Source: Candidatus Gallipaludibacter merdavium
Lineage (GTDB): Bacteria > Bacteroidota > Bacteroidia > Bacteroidales > Paludibacteraceae
Reading direction: 5' to 3'
Length of the DNA stretch: 64,000 nucleotides
Assembly (NCBI GenBank): GCA_017694875.1
Contig: JADIMG010000004.1
Coordinates: 1 to 64,000, forward strand
Under the pieces are notes generated by a model. It ran no database searches. It worked only from the letters and a program-made list of their open reading frames with translations, and was not told the DNA's origin. Positions within the stretch are counted from its first letter, which is position 1. Each line of letters opens with the position of its first letter. Below, one piece after another: positions 35,911 through 44,846 of the stretch. The translations under genes were made by a program, and so were the position numbers.

Positions 35911-36735
35911 TTATTTGGTTTGTTCTATTGTAAGATTATCAATAAAAACATACTTAGGAGTGTTTACACCATAATCACCTTTATCGGTGCTGTCAAACGC
36001 AATCATTACCGTTGTAGCATCGGCCAATGGAGTGAGGTCAATTTCCACCCATTCTTTGTTGATGTAGGTTTTCCCATCACGGAAATCGGCCAAATAGTAA
36101 TCGACAGAACCTGTTTCCGCTTCGCCTTTATATCCAGTAAATGTCACCTTAAACCAATCGCCAGATTCAAACTTTTTGGAATATGCACCTCCATCACGTA
36201 TTTCATTGTAAACATAAGTACCATTGGTAATCATTACACTTTTCAAAGTGTTGTTGGTATAACCTTCCTTATAGGTACAATTGAATGTTGCACCATTTTC
36301 ATATGCCAAAGCAAACTGAGCGGAACCATTGGCCCCTTCTCCTGCTTTAGGGCTATATTGATTTGTGAAGCCAGAAGTAACGGTATCAGTAAGGGAAGAA
36401 CAAGCAAAACCCATATAAGAGCCCCATGCTGCTGTATAGATATTGTCAAAACTGAAAACACTGGAAGTAAACGAACCATAGTAGTTGCCCGAATCTTCTT
36501 CGCCAGAAAGGTCGCTACCATTCCAGAATCCTTGCTCACCCAAAGCCACATCTTCGAAAGTAGCTACAGAACGTGAAACATTCGGATTTGGAGCAGTAAA
36601 ACTGATACTGTCAATATTAGACACATTCAATTCCAAAACATTGCCATCGGCTTGCCATACATATACTTTTTGTTGTGCGGATACAGATAAAACAAAGGCA
36701 GCCATTGCCAAAACGGAGATAAATATTTTTTTCAT
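35911..36735 (-). CDS. DUF4465 secreted protein in a cobalamin-riboswitch operon
   Basis: 274 aa. Signal peptide KKIFISVLAMAAFVLSVSA before QQKVYV; there is no lipobox Cys, so it is not a lipoprotein. Residues 24-50 (VYVWQADGNVLELNVSNIDS) form a short beta module that also appears in the gene upstream. The DUF4465 domain covers about 60-270 (FWNGSDLSGEEDSGNYYGSF, AWGSYMGFACSS, QFALAYENGATF, WFKVTFTGYKGE, VFIDNLTIEQ). DUF4465 proteins recur in B12-regulated loci, and I recall B12-binding surface proteins (BtuH) of related type. Here the operon lies behind a B12 riboswitch, so a role in capturing cobamides is the best inference. Confidence 0.83.
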   Translation of the reverse strand: MKKIFISVLAMAAFVLSVSAQQKVYVWQADGNVLELNVSNIDSISFTAPNPNVSRSVATFEDVALGEQGFWNGSDLSGEEDSGNYYGSFTSSVFSFDNIYTAAWGSYMGFACSSLTDTVTSGFTNQYSPKAGEGANGSAQFALAYENGATFNCTYKEGYTNNTLKSVMITNGTYVYNEIRDGGAYSKKFESGDWFKVTFTGYKGEAETGSVDYYLADFRDGKTYINKEWVEIDLTPLADATTVMIAFDSTDKGDYGVNTPKYVFIDNLTIEQTK

Positions 36736-36759
36736 ACTGATTAAAGCATTAAAAGGTGA

Positions 36760-37233
36760 TTAGTTTTTGATGAATTTTACTACTTGGTTACCAATTTGAA
36801 GGAGGTAATTTCCTTTGGTGAGGTTAGACACGTTGATTTGTGTTTGTCCGTCAGAGGTTTCAAACACATTGAGCAAACGCCCGTTAATGTCAAACAAGCG
36901 CAAAGGCATTTGTGCAGCCGTTCCCGTAACAGTGAGCTGTTCAACCACAGGATTAGGGAACACAAACAATTGCGCTGACTGCGATTCAACTTGCGGCAAA
37001 GCCGTCTCCATTTCACGTTCGGCAAACAGCACACAACTAACCCCATCCTGCAGAATTTGCCCCTGTTTGTCCTCCACCACCATTTGACCATCGAAAGTGA
37101 TTTTTCCGACAGATGCCAGTTCATAAACCGTCTCAGAACCATCGGCCGATAATGCAACCAGCGCCGGTCTGATTTCAGCATGCAGCCATCCAAGCATGCA
37201 TGCGAAGAGCAAAAATGTACATTTTCTTTTCAT
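36760..37233 (-). CDS. small secreted protein with T9SS C-terminal sorting domain
   Basis: 157 aa from Met at 37233 (KRKCTFLLFACMLGWLHA, a signal peptide with cleavage before EIRP). The longer frame from 37338 starts in the leader just past the riboswitch and has no signal-like start. Residues about 22-60 (SADGSETVYELASVGKITFD) form a short beta module. Residues about 88-157 are a T9SS type A sorting domain: LFVFPNPVVEQLTVTG, LRLFDINGRLLNVFE, INVSNLTKGNYLLQIGNQVV. No cargo domain lies between, which is unusual. It is the first gene of the B12 operon, 24 nt before DUF4465. Confidence 0.8.
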   Translation of the reverse strand: MKRKCTFLLFACMLGWLHAEIRPALVALSADGSETVYELASVGKITFDGQMVVEDKQGQILQDGVSCVLFAEREMETALPQVESQSAQLFVFPNPVVEQLTVTGTAAQMPLRLFDINGRLLNVFETSDGQTQINVSNLTKGNYLLQIGNQVVKFIKN

Positions 37234-37349
37234 ATTACACATAAAATATAAAGGTTGCAGAACCAAACAGGAGGACCATAAACTATCCAAGAAAAGTCGT
37301 GCACCTGATATAACCCCAACTCCCGGAGGTATAGTCATCCTACGATTTT

Positions 37350-37495
37350 GGCAGGTCTTCTGACTTGGCGTGTATTACGATTCCTTCCCGGAAAAATCCA
37401 GTGGTTTATTGAGGTGCATATCGTAACTTCCGCATGTGCGGCGGCCTTACAGCAGCGGGTACTGTCACCGATTTTCACGGTGTTCCCTTTTATTG
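37350..37495 (-). ncRNA. cobalamin (adenosylcobalamin-type) riboswitch
   Basis: Read 5' to 3' on the minus strand: AAAGGGAACACCGTGAAAA near 37488, CGGTGACAGTACCCGCTGCT and CTGTAAGGCCGC, then the CCACTG core near 37400, CCGGGAAGGAA, and the closing B12 box AAGTCAGAAGACCTGCC (37366-37350). These blocks are in the order and form of the B12 riboswitch consensus. It lies about 117 nt before the start of the T9SS-domain gene and should switch that operon off when cobalamin is plentiful. Confidence 0.93.
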
Positions 37496-37531
37496 ACACG
37501 ACAGATATTCGCATCAATACCAAAACCGAGG

Positions 37532-37562
37532 CAAAGATAGACGTTAGAATGGAAAAAAGCAA
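37532..37562 (-). promoter_or_regulatory. promoter of the riboswitch transcript
   Basis: Minus strand: -33 TTG (CAA at 37560-37562), 20-nt spacer, -7 TATCTTTG (37532-37539). The predicted start near 37525 is about 30 nt before the aptamer. Confidence 0.75.
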
Positions 37563-37660
37563 GCGATTACCCAAAAAAGATTGTAAGAAAGAATATGTTT
37601 CATGCTATGATTTTCGGCATAAATTTTGCTGGTAGAGCATAGAAAAAAACAGACAAAATT

Positions 37661-37966
37661 ATGGTAAAACACATTGTATTTTTCCGTCTGCAAGACGAAG
37701 CCGAAGGGCACAGCAAGTTAGAAAACGCACAAATCATTAAGGAAGGTCTGGAAAATTTGGTAAATTTGGTACCTGTATTACGAAAGGCTGAAGTAGGCAT
37801 TAATATACCGAACGCCCCTAAAACAGACTATGACCTTTGCCTTTACTGCGAATTTGACAGCTTTGCTGACGTTGACACTTATCAGACACATCCGGAACAC
37901 GTGAAAGTGGCAACCTATATAGGAAAAGTACGCAGTGGCAGAGCAGCTGTGGATTATGAAGTATAA
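37661..37966 (+). CDS. Dabb (dimeric alpha/beta barrel) domain protein
   Basis: 101 aa, the standard length of stress-responsive A/B barrel proteins. VKHIVFFRLQDEAEGHS starts the first strand with the conserved His, LENLVNLVPVLRKAEVGIN follows, then DYDLCLYCEFDSFADVDTYQ and HPEHVKVATYI. The cytoplasmic dimers are of uncertain function. It heads a three-gene plus-strand run (lipoprotein, methyltransferase) and is divergent from the B12 operon. Confidence 0.88.
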   Translation: MVKHIVFFRLQDEAEGHSKLENAQIIKEGLENLVNLVPVLRKAEVGINIPNAPKTDYDLCLYCEFDSFADVDTYQTHPEHVKVATYIGKVRSGRAAVDYEV

Positions 37967-37982
37967 CGAAACACGAATAACA

Positions 37983-38459
37983 ATGAAACATATTTATTAT
38001 ATCGGTTTGCTGGTTGTTGCAAGCCTATTTTTCACCTCCTGCGAAGGTCCGATGGGTCCACAAGGTCCGCAAGGTCCTGCAGGTGAAAGTACACAATGGG
38101 AAATCATCAATTTGGCCGCAGAAGCCAACAGCTGGCAACGCATGAGTCAGGAAGATGGTACAAATGCTTTTTATATGGCCAGTTTTGATATACCTGAACT
38201 GACACCGTTTATCTATGACAGCGGACTGGTGCAATGTTATCTGGAATATGACCAAGGCTCAAGCAATGCGAGCCAACAACTGTTGCCGCAAGTAAGACAC
38301 TATGAACAAGTGGATGGCGAGAACTACTATCTGTGGACGGAGACAGTGGATTATGACTACATGGTAGGTAATGTGAACATCTACGTTACCTATTCAGACT
38401 TCCCCGATGAGACTATTGCCCCGGGTGCCATGAATTTCCGATTGGTATTGATGTGGTAA
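37983..38459 (+). CDS. lipoprotein with short collagen-like segment
   Basis: 158 aa from Met at 37983; the longer frame from 37935 lies inside the Dabb gene. Lipoprotein signal KHIYYIGLLVVASLFFTSC, with Cys20 as the lipid-bearing residue. Directly after it come GPMGPQGPQGPAGES, five Gly-Pro-x collagen-like triplets. A beta-rich C-terminal domain of unknown family follows (TQWEIINLAAEANSW, FYMASFDIPELTPFIYDSGL, YDYMVGNVNIYVTYSDF). It is anchored in an envelope membrane. It overlaps the methyltransferase by 7 nt. Confidence 0.83.
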   Translation: MKHIYYIGLLVVASLFFTSCEGPMGPQGPQGPAGESTQWEIINLAAEANSWQRMSQEDGTNAFYMASFDIPELTPFIYDSGLVQCYLEYDQGSSNASQQLLPQVRHYEQVDGENYYLWTETVDYDYMVGNVNIYVTYSDFPDETIAPGAMNFRLVLMW

Positions 38460-39628
38460 TCAACGAGGAAACAAAGCAATATATTGCCGCACACCGTCAT
38501 GACGATGTGCGGCAATTAGCATTAAAGGGCTGCAAAGAAAACAATGTGGACCATGCTTTCGCCTTGCAGCAAATCAGCGCCTATCAGCAAATCAAAGACA
38601 AACTCCCCACCCTTGCTGCACGCACGGATGTCATATTTCCCGTGCGTCTCTCACTGGAACAATGTTCGTCAGAAGAAACAGCCCGCCTAAAAGGCGAATT
38701 GATAAAGGGAACTCATTTGGCCGACCTTACCGGCGGGTTCGGCATAGATTGCCTGGCTTTGTCTAAACAATTCGAACGGGTAAGCTATGTGGAGCGCAAC
38801 GAGGAATTGTGCAAAATAGCCGAGCATAATTTCCCCTTGTTGAGCACTACTTCGATAGATATCCATCATGAAGATGGCATAGCCTTCTTACGCCAACATC
38901 CCGAAATTGACACCGTATTCCTTGACCCGGCCCGCCGCACACACCAAGGCGGTAAAGCTATACTGATAAACGATTGCGAGCCGGACATCAGCCAAGAAAT
39001 AGAATTATTGACCCAAAACGGACGAGAGACATGGGTTAAATTGTCGCCTATGCTCGACCTGAGCAGTGCACTACATACCCTGCCCGTAAGCGAAGCTTAT
39101 ATAGTTTCCGTCAAAAACGAATGCAAGGAACTGCTACTGCATTTGAAAGAAGGGAAAAATGAACCTGTGATAACAGCCATAGACATCAGTGGCAGCGGGG
39201 AGCGGCAACTGTTCAGCTTCCGGCCTTCGGAAGAGGCGACTGCTACGGCAGAGATTGCCCCAAGCATAGAGAACTACCTGTATGAGCCCAATGCCGCCGT
39301 GATGAAAGCCGGAGCCTTCAAAGGCGTGGGTATGCGTTACGGCTTGAAGAAATTAGACACGCACAGCCACCTATATACCTCCGCCCATATGGAAGAAAGC
39401 TTTTGCGGACGGGTGTTTGCCGTGCGTGAGCAATGGGAATTCAACAAGCACAACCTGCAAGCGATAAGAACTCATTATGTCGCTGCGCATGTGAGTACGC
39501 GCAATTTTCCATTAGGTAGCGATGCTTTGCGGCAACGTCTGAAAATAAAAGAGGGCGGCCATGCCTACCTATTCGGTACGACAGTGAACCGCTCTCTGTA
39601 TATTATTGCGTGTGACCGCATCCGTTAA
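38453..39628 (+). CDS. class I SAM-dependent methyltransferase with THUMP-like C-terminal domain
   Basis: 391 aa. An N-terminal helical region is followed by the Rossmann core: HLADLTGGFGIDCLALSKQF (SAM motif I, about 86-105), VERNEELCKIAEHNF, and TVFLDPARRTHQGGKA (about 155-170), whose DPARR replaces the DPPY/NPPY motif of N-methyltransferases. The C-terminal part (NYLYEPNAAVMKAGAFKGVG, RVFAVREQWEFN) matches the THUMP-like domain of this family. A base or RNA substrate is likely but unknown. Confidence 0.82.
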   Translation: MVINEETKQYIAAHRHDDVRQLALKGCKENNVDHAFALQQISAYQQIKDKLPTLAARTDVIFPVRLSLEQCSSEETARLKGELIKGTHLADLTGGFGIDCLALSKQFERVSYVERNEELCKIAEHNFPLLSTTSIDIHHEDGIAFLRQHPEIDTVFLDPARRTHQGGKAILINDCEPDISQEIELLTQNGRETWVKLSPMLDLSSALHTLPVSEAYIVSVKNECKELLLHLKEGKNEPVITAIDISGSGERQLFSFRPSEEATATAEIAPSIENYLYEPNAAVMKAGAFKGVGMRYGLKKLDTHSHLYTSAHMEESFCGRVFAVREQWEFNKHNLQAIRTHYVAAHVSTRNFPLGSDALRQRLKIKEGGHAYLFGTTVNRSLYIIACDRIR

Positions 39629-40113
39629 TCACCCGCCTCCTGCACCTGTTTCCATGCTACACTGGCTATCTGTTTGACTGGTTCGTAGGCGATAGATTCC
39701 GTTTTCATTTCAGGTTTGAGGATATGGAACTTATTGTCGAGAAAGGCAAATCCATTGAGGATAATGCTGGTTATGAGTGCCCACTTTGTGAGTCCGAACA
39801 GACCTCCCAACACACGATTGAGCCCTCCGAGACTGATGGCGGAAAGCATTTTGGTGAAGAGCTTTCCAATCAGATGCAAGGTGAGTGCTATTCCGAGAAA
39901 AACGAGACAGTAGCTGATTACTTGTGCTACCTCTGGCTTCATGGTAATCATTTCCGCAAGTTGCCATGCGAGATGCGGCGCCCAGATGCGTGCGCCTATC
40001 ACTCCTGCCGCCACAGCCACCATGGCTGTGAGCTCGTGTACGAGTCCTTTGACCAACCCCCTAATCAATCCGTAAAGAAGGGGAATGAGTATTATAATGT
40101 CCAGTATATTCAT
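39625..40113 (-). CDS. CvpA family membrane protein
   Basis: 162 aa with four hydrophobic segments. The start MNILDIIILIPLLYGLIRGLVKGLVHEL is the typical CvpA opening, followed by IGARIWAPHLAWQLAEM, FLGIALTLHLIGKLFTKML and GLNRVLGGLFGLTKWALITS. The name comes from colicin V production, but the general role is unknown. Its end overlaps the methyltransferase end by 4 nt (convergent). Confidence 0.9.
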   Translation of the reverse strand: MNILDIIILIPLLYGLIRGLVKGLVHELTAMVAVAAGVIGARIWAPHLAWQLAEMITMKPEVAQVISYCLVFLGIALTLHLIGKLFTKMLSAISLGGLNRVLGGLFGLTKWALITSIILNGFAFLDNKFHILKPEMKTESIAYEPVKQIASVAWKQVQEAGD

Positions 40114-40272
40114 ATTTCACAATCGGCTTGTCATAATATATAAGCTGCGGCGGTGTTTTCAGGATTGAGGCGAAAGGCGTTGATTCCGCACAAGTAAGCC
40201 GTGTAACCCACATCAAATGCGAGAGGATACATGAGAGAGACCTTTCAGCTTACATATTCCGGCATAATTTTA

Positions 40273-40306
40273 GGGTTGTGCCAAATAACTCATTTTGACA
40301 CAACCC
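40273..40306 (-). terminator. probable terminator of the TonB receptor/DUF5689 operon
   Basis: GGGTTGTG (40273-40280) pairs with CACAACCC (40299-40306), extendable by three bases with one mismatch, 27 nt past the DUF5689 stop on the minus strand. TAAAATT follows on that strand. The remainder of 40114-40272 shows no gene. Confidence 0.6.
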
Positions 40307-40332
40307 CTTATTTTGTCAGTTTTCGTCAATAC

Positions 40333-41394
40333 TTATTTTTTGTCTGACCATTCAGTTGGCGTCCAAGGTTTGGATTTGTCGCCGTTTTCGTAAAGTTCAA
40401 GGTCATCAAGCGAGCGCAATGATATGGACCAATCAGAGCGGTCGGAATCATATTTGGCATTATCGCGATAGTATCCAACAATACCCGTTACATTTCCAAC
40501 AAATTGTTCTTCGGGTATGTACATATAGGCATATTTGGCATATTCACTTGTTGAAACCAAAATCCATTCACCTTCTGCATCTTCGATAGCACGTCCTTGT
40601 GGGAAATTGAGAAAATTAGTAGTTGGAGCAAAGACATTTGCATTTCCATCGTCAGCAGGATTGCCTGTAGTCAAATCAGCCAAATCACCATACGTATTAG
40701 CATATTTCTGATTGAAGAAAACATTTTTGATACAAACCAAACGGCCGTCCATCTCTTCCTTTGTTGCATTAATGATTTCTGATATGGTAAGCGTATCAAC
40801 TACAATTTTGCCTTTATCTGGTAATCCAACTGCAGTTACAGCTTTGTGAAAAAGTGGCAACGGAATACGTCCTGGTGCCCAACCTACTTTTTCTGCTGCA
40901 TTGGTAGCATATTGGTTGTTGTTGTAGGACGGAGCACAAAGCTGTCTTTGGCTTGCATATTTTCCCACAGCCAAACCGTTGCAACGGATAGCGATAAGTT
41001 GTCCCATAGGGAACATGCCAGAGATGCTACCACCATCTACACCAATACGCAAGGTTTGTGTATGGTCTTTTTCATCCTGGATAATGAGTGTTTTGTAGAA
41101 GTTGCCGGCATAGTCATCGGTAAGGACACGTCCGCGGATAATGATATCCTCGCCATCCATAGGGATGTCGTCAACACTAAACAATGCTTCCTGGCCTGAA
41201 CGTGTGCGTACAGGGAAATAGGTGCCCGTTTCAGTAAGATAGGTATCAAGAAATTCCTTGATAGTATGGGTTGCCTGTAATTCTTCTGAATCAGCAGTGA
41301 CATCTTCCACACTTATGGGTTCGGGGGTACATGCAGCAATAACAGCAGCAAGGATAAAAGTACCGAATATTTTTGTTGTTTTCATAAGTTTCAT
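40333..41394 (-). CDS. DUF5689 lipoprotein, partner of the TonB receptor
   Basis: 353 aa. Lipoprotein signal TKIFGTFILAAVIAACTPEP with Cys at about 22; a second Met (41385) is an alternative start. The DUF5689 domain covers about 40-300 (IKEFLDTYLTET, DIIIRGRVLTDDYAGNFYKT, LIIQDEKDHTQTLRIGVDG, LPLFHKAVTAVGLPDKGKIV), an OB-fold-like beta domain. It follows the receptor by 22 nt. Pairing of a TonB receptor with a surface lipoprotein resembles SusC/SusD logic, although DUF5689 is not SusD. The ligand is unknown. Confidence 0.83.
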   Translation of the reverse strand: MKLMKTTKIFGTFILAAVIAACTPEPISVEDVTADSEELQATHTIKEFLDTYLTETGTYFPVRTRSGQEALFSVDDIPMDGEDIIIRGRVLTDDYAGNFYKTLIIQDEKDHTQTLRIGVDGGSISGMFPMGQLIAIRCNGLAVGKYASQRQLCAPSYNNNQYATNAAEKVGWAPGRIPLPLFHKAVTAVGLPDKGKIVVDTLTISEIINATKEEMDGRLVCIKNVFFNQKYANTYGDLADLTTGNPADDGNANVFAPTTNFLNFPQGRAIEDAEGEWILVSTSEYAKYAYMYIPEEQFVGNVTGIVGYYRDNAKYDSDRSDWSISLRSLDDLELYENGDKSKPWTPTEWSDKK

Positions 41395-41416
41395 TCTTTA
41401 AACGATTAGACTGTCA

Positions 41417-44400
41417 TTAGAACTTATAGGTAATGTTCAGGAAAAAGTTTGCTCCCCAAGCATAGTAATATTTAGCCGGGAATTTCCAAACATTGTTAGA
41501 GATTTCCACTTTCTGAATCTTGTTTGATCCATTAAAGCCTTCGCCCTGTACACTGGAAACAGGGATACGTCCTTGCTGATATCCACCTGTTTTCATGTGT
41601 GTATTGTTGAGCAAGTTGCTTACGCTAAGGTTAATGCTCAAGGATTGCCGTTGAGGCAAATAGATGAGTTTTCCGACAGACAAATCAACCAGGAAGCGGT
41701 TGTACCATTCGCTTGCCACGAGGGATTCCTGATTGGAAAGGATGCTATGTGGATATGCTACCACTGGATGTCCGTTTTTGTCGTAGAGCGTGTTTCCTTC
41801 TTCATCGGTTTCGAGACGGTAAGTACCATTAACAGGAGAACCATCGGCACGTACACCAGTGAACAAACCTTGCATACGACGTGATGGAGAGAAGTCGAGG
41901 TAGTTCCAGTCGAAATAGCTCACGGTGATGTCAGCAAACCACATTTTCGGGTGGAAGAAACTCAGCTTCAAACTAGTTGCCAATTGAGGTCCATTAGCCA
42001 CCTTGAGTCCCTTGATGAGCACACTATCACGCAACTCATAAATAGGATTGTTATTAATATCAGAAGCGAGTGACATACCATTTTCTGCACTGGTTACGCT
42101 GTAAGCATCAGAAGTGTAGTGTGCATCCATAATAGAAGCAGCTCCTGAAAGCGTAAAGTAAGTTCCAAGTTTAACAGCCAATGCTGCTTCACCTCCCTGA
42201 TGGATGGTGTTGATACCTGTCATAGCCTGGTTTACGAATGTACGGTAGCCATCATCATAATAACCATTGAGTTCTGTACCATTGACAAAATGAGTGCGGA
42301 AACCAGTAACACGACCACGAACAATTCCGTAATTGAATTCATAAGTCAAATCATAGGACAGCGTTTTGGAAGACTGCAATCCGTCGATGGTACGGTCGTG
42401 AATACGTTGGGAAATGTAGGCATTGCGCGCCAATGGTGCACGGCTCTCAGCGAGGGCGTTTACCTTGATTCTGTTACGTCCGTCAATCTTATAAGTCAAA
42501 CCTGCCTTGAAGGAGGGGTCGAGGAACCAGTGCAACTGTCCTTTACCAAGAGAATTGTAAAGAACGGCCAATTTGTCGGCACCGAAATCCGGATAGCGTT
42601 GGTTGTAAACGCTCTGAAGGTATATGGCACGTCCGTTTTCCATGTAGCCTACACGATAGAACTGGCTATAAGTAAGTTTAGCCGCATAATAGAAATCAAT
42701 CTGGTTGAAATTCCATTCGTTTTGGAGGAATGCAGCAGCAGAGAGCATGTTGATATCATAGTTGTAGCCGAAAACATCGCCATCCTTAACAGCCTTGTTC
42801 GGATTGTTGATATCGTTCTGTTTCACCAATTCAATTTGTTGCTGCGTCATGCCGACGTTTTGTGCAAGGTCAGACATGTCGCGTTCAGCAAACGGGTCTA
42901 CGTCAATCCATTGGTTAGCCCCTAAAAGGTCTTCCACAGTTTTATAATGTTTTCCTTGTGAAACTTTCGTATCGATACCGGCTGTAATTTTGAGGTGGTC
43001 GATAGGATTACCCGTATATAAAGCATTGAACATGTTTTCCCAGATGTCGTTGTGACGGCGTTCGAGGATATATTTGGCAGAACCTTCCGGATTGATGGCA
43101 TTGTTGGCATAGTTGGAGCGATAAAGTTCGTCCCAATTGATTTGAGTTGTTTCCGGGTCTCTTTCCCGCCACAGGTCAGCAATCTGTTTATAAGTTTCAT
43201 AATCGACTGATGGGCCGAATTGTACGGAATAATCACCGTTTGTGTATTCCTGATTATCGCCGAGAGCAACTCCATTCATATCTTTTGTGATGAAATTACC
43301 GTTTTCGTCAATCTGGTTGTCAAAAAGGAAAGAAGGAAGATTACGGTAATAGTCTGGACGGGGGTCAGGAGCATTGTAGAAGGTCAATGCCGAATTGCTG
43401 TAAAGGCTATAATGGAAAGCCTCGTTGATTTTGACAGAATGCTTGTCATTAATCTTCCATTCATAATTGAGAATGGCAGTCGGGTCGAAGCTCTCAACAA
43501 TGCGTGAGTTACGCACTTGTCCGTTCTGATAGCCCCAATAAGCATTGTAATAGATAGAACCGTAAAGGTCATATACTTCCTGGGTTACGCCTGCCGATTG
43601 TGCACGACGAGTAGGTGAACCAAACGTGGTAAATGCCAATTTATGATTGTCGTTGAAAAACTTTTCCGCAGAGAAATAGTAGCCTCCCGAATTATAGAAG
43701 ATACCTTCACCAATAATGGGCGTTTTGGTATCGATATAAGGAGAATAGCGGTAAGCCAGTGAAGCGGCAATGGCCCATCCGTTTTGCATGACACCCGTTC
43801 CATAAGTGGCATATACCCTACCCTTATAGTTACGGTTGGTTCCGGAGAGTCCTACTTTCCAACCGGCAGCCACACGGCTGGCCGTTGAAAGGATATTGGT
43901 GGTATTGCCTACACCGCCATAAGCAACAGAATTAGCTTCGATACCATTGGTTACATCACGGTTGCGGGTGGCATCATTCAGACCACCAATCATGGAATAG
44001 CTGAAAACGCCACGCTCCTGGCTATTGAAATTGACACCATTAATATATACCTGTTCGTTTTCCTGACCATAGCCTCTCACGCGGAAGCGCATTGGACTGA
44101 AAGCATAAGAGGTGAGATTGGAGAAAACGTCACCACGACGCGACAGGCTGGTTGACATGTTTTGCGACTGTCCGTCATCGGAAATGTCAGATTCAGAAAG
44201 TTGTACCAGAATTTCCTGTTTCATTTCCGATTCGATGTCGCTTTTAAGCAACACCGTGCCAAGGTCGTTGGTTTGATTTTCGGTGAGTTTAACCACCTTT
44301 ACCTGTGTGAGAAAACCTGAAGCGGAGATAATAACCTCTTCATCAATAGGCTGCAAGAGCTGCAAAGAAAATTCGCCCTGAGCATTGGTGGTTGTGGAGA

Positions 44401-44545
44401 TGTCCTGATTGGCCAAGCGAATTTTAGCTCCGACTATCGGGCTCTTGGAATGTTCAGCGGTAATAATGCCTTTGATTGCCGCATTTTGTGCGAGCAAAGG
44501 GAAAGCTGCTATTACCCAAAGCAGTGTAAAAAAGATTTTTCTCAT
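41417..44545 (-). CDS. TonB-dependent outer-membrane receptor with carboxypeptidase-like N-terminal domain
   Basis: 1042 aa. Signal peptide RKIFFTLLWVIAAFPLLAQ, CarboxypepD_reg-like domain about 22-100 (AAIKGIITAEHSKSPIVGAK, NAQGEFSLQLL), plug about 115-250 (SDISDDGQSQNMS, MRFRVRGYGQENEQVYINGV), then a 22-strand-size barrel ending with the aromatic FFLNITYKF. It imports an unknown ligand across the outer membrane with TonB energy. SusC-type length and an adjacent DUF5689 lipoprotein, but no SusD and no enzyme, so a glycan is not implied. Confidence 0.92.
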   Translation of the reverse strand: MRKIFFTLLWVIAAFPLLAQNAAIKGIITAEHSKSPIVGAKIRLANQDISTTTNAQGEFSLQLLQPIDEEVIISASGFLTQVKVVKLTENQTNDLGTVLLKSDIESEMKQEILVQLSESDISDDGQSQNMSTSLSRRGDVFSNLTSYAFSPMRFRVRGYGQENEQVYINGVNFNSQERGVFSYSMIGGLNDATRNRDVTNGIEANSVAYGGVGNTTNILSTASRVAAGWKVGLSGTNRNYKGRVYATYGTGVMQNGWAIAASLAYRYSPYIDTKTPIIGEGIFYNSGGYYFSAEKFFNDNHKLAFTTFGSPTRRAQSAGVTQEVYDLYGSIYYNAYWGYQNGQVRNSRIVESFDPTAILNYEWKINDKHSVKINEAFHYSLYSNSALTFYNAPDPRPDYYRNLPSFLFDNQIDENGNFITKDMNGVALGDNQEYTNGDYSVQFGPSVDYETYKQIADLWRERDPETTQINWDELYRSNYANNAINPEGSAKYILERRHNDIWENMFNALYTGNPIDHLKITAGIDTKVSQGKHYKTVEDLLGANQWIDVDPFAERDMSDLAQNVGMTQQQIELVKQNDINNPNKAVKDGDVFGYNYDINMLSAAAFLQNEWNFNQIDFYYAAKLTYSQFYRVGYMENGRAIYLQSVYNQRYPDFGADKLAVLYNSLGKGQLHWFLDPSFKAGLTYKIDGRNRIKVNALAESRAPLARNAYISQRIHDRTIDGLQSSKTLSYDLTYEFNYGIVRGRVTGFRTHFVNGTELNGYYDDGYRTFVNQAMTGINTIHQGGEAALAVKLGTYFTLSGAASIMDAHYTSDAYSVTSAENGMSLASDINNNPIYELRDSVLIKGLKVANGPQLATSLKLSFFHPKMWFADITVSYFDWNYLDFSPSRRMQGLFTGVRADGSPVNGTYRLETDEEGNTLYDKNGHPVVAYPHSILSNQESLVASEWYNRFLVDLSVGKLIYLPQRQSLSINLSVSNLLNNTHMKTGGYQQGRIPVSSVQGEGFNGSNKIQKVEISNNVWKFPAKYYYAWGANFFLNITYKF

Positions 44546-44609
44546 GACATTTTGATTTTTAATAGTGTCAAAAAAAGGGTGTTACCACCCTCCACTAAAT
44601 ATTTCTGCG

Positions 44610-44617
44610 CAAATGTA
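44610..44617 (-). promoter_or_regulatory. -7 box of the TonB receptor operon
   Basis: CAAATGTA on plus (TACATTTG on minus), 64 nt upstream of the ATG at 44545. The leader contains a small hairpin (GGGTG/CACCC, about 44577-44590). No clear -33 at standard spacing. Confidence 0.5.
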
Positions 44618-44846
44618 CATATTCTTTTTTACATTTCTGTAACAAAACATCAGTTTAATATTTTTTTGAGAAGAAAAGATAGTGTTTGACCGACTGAAGA
44701 GACAGGAAATACTCTTGTTTTCAAAAACTTGCAAAAATGTACATGTAGGAAAACAAGCGATAAAAAACAATCCAGAAAGCCACCGGAAGTGCTGGATGAA
44801 AGAGAAAGAGGAAAATGGCGGAATATACGAGAACAAATTAAAGGAA

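Noticed and set aside
37233..37338. The longer N-terminus (35 extra residues) of the T9SS-domain protein.
   Set aside because: It lies in the riboswitch leader and does not look like coding sequence; a proper signal peptide starts at 37233.
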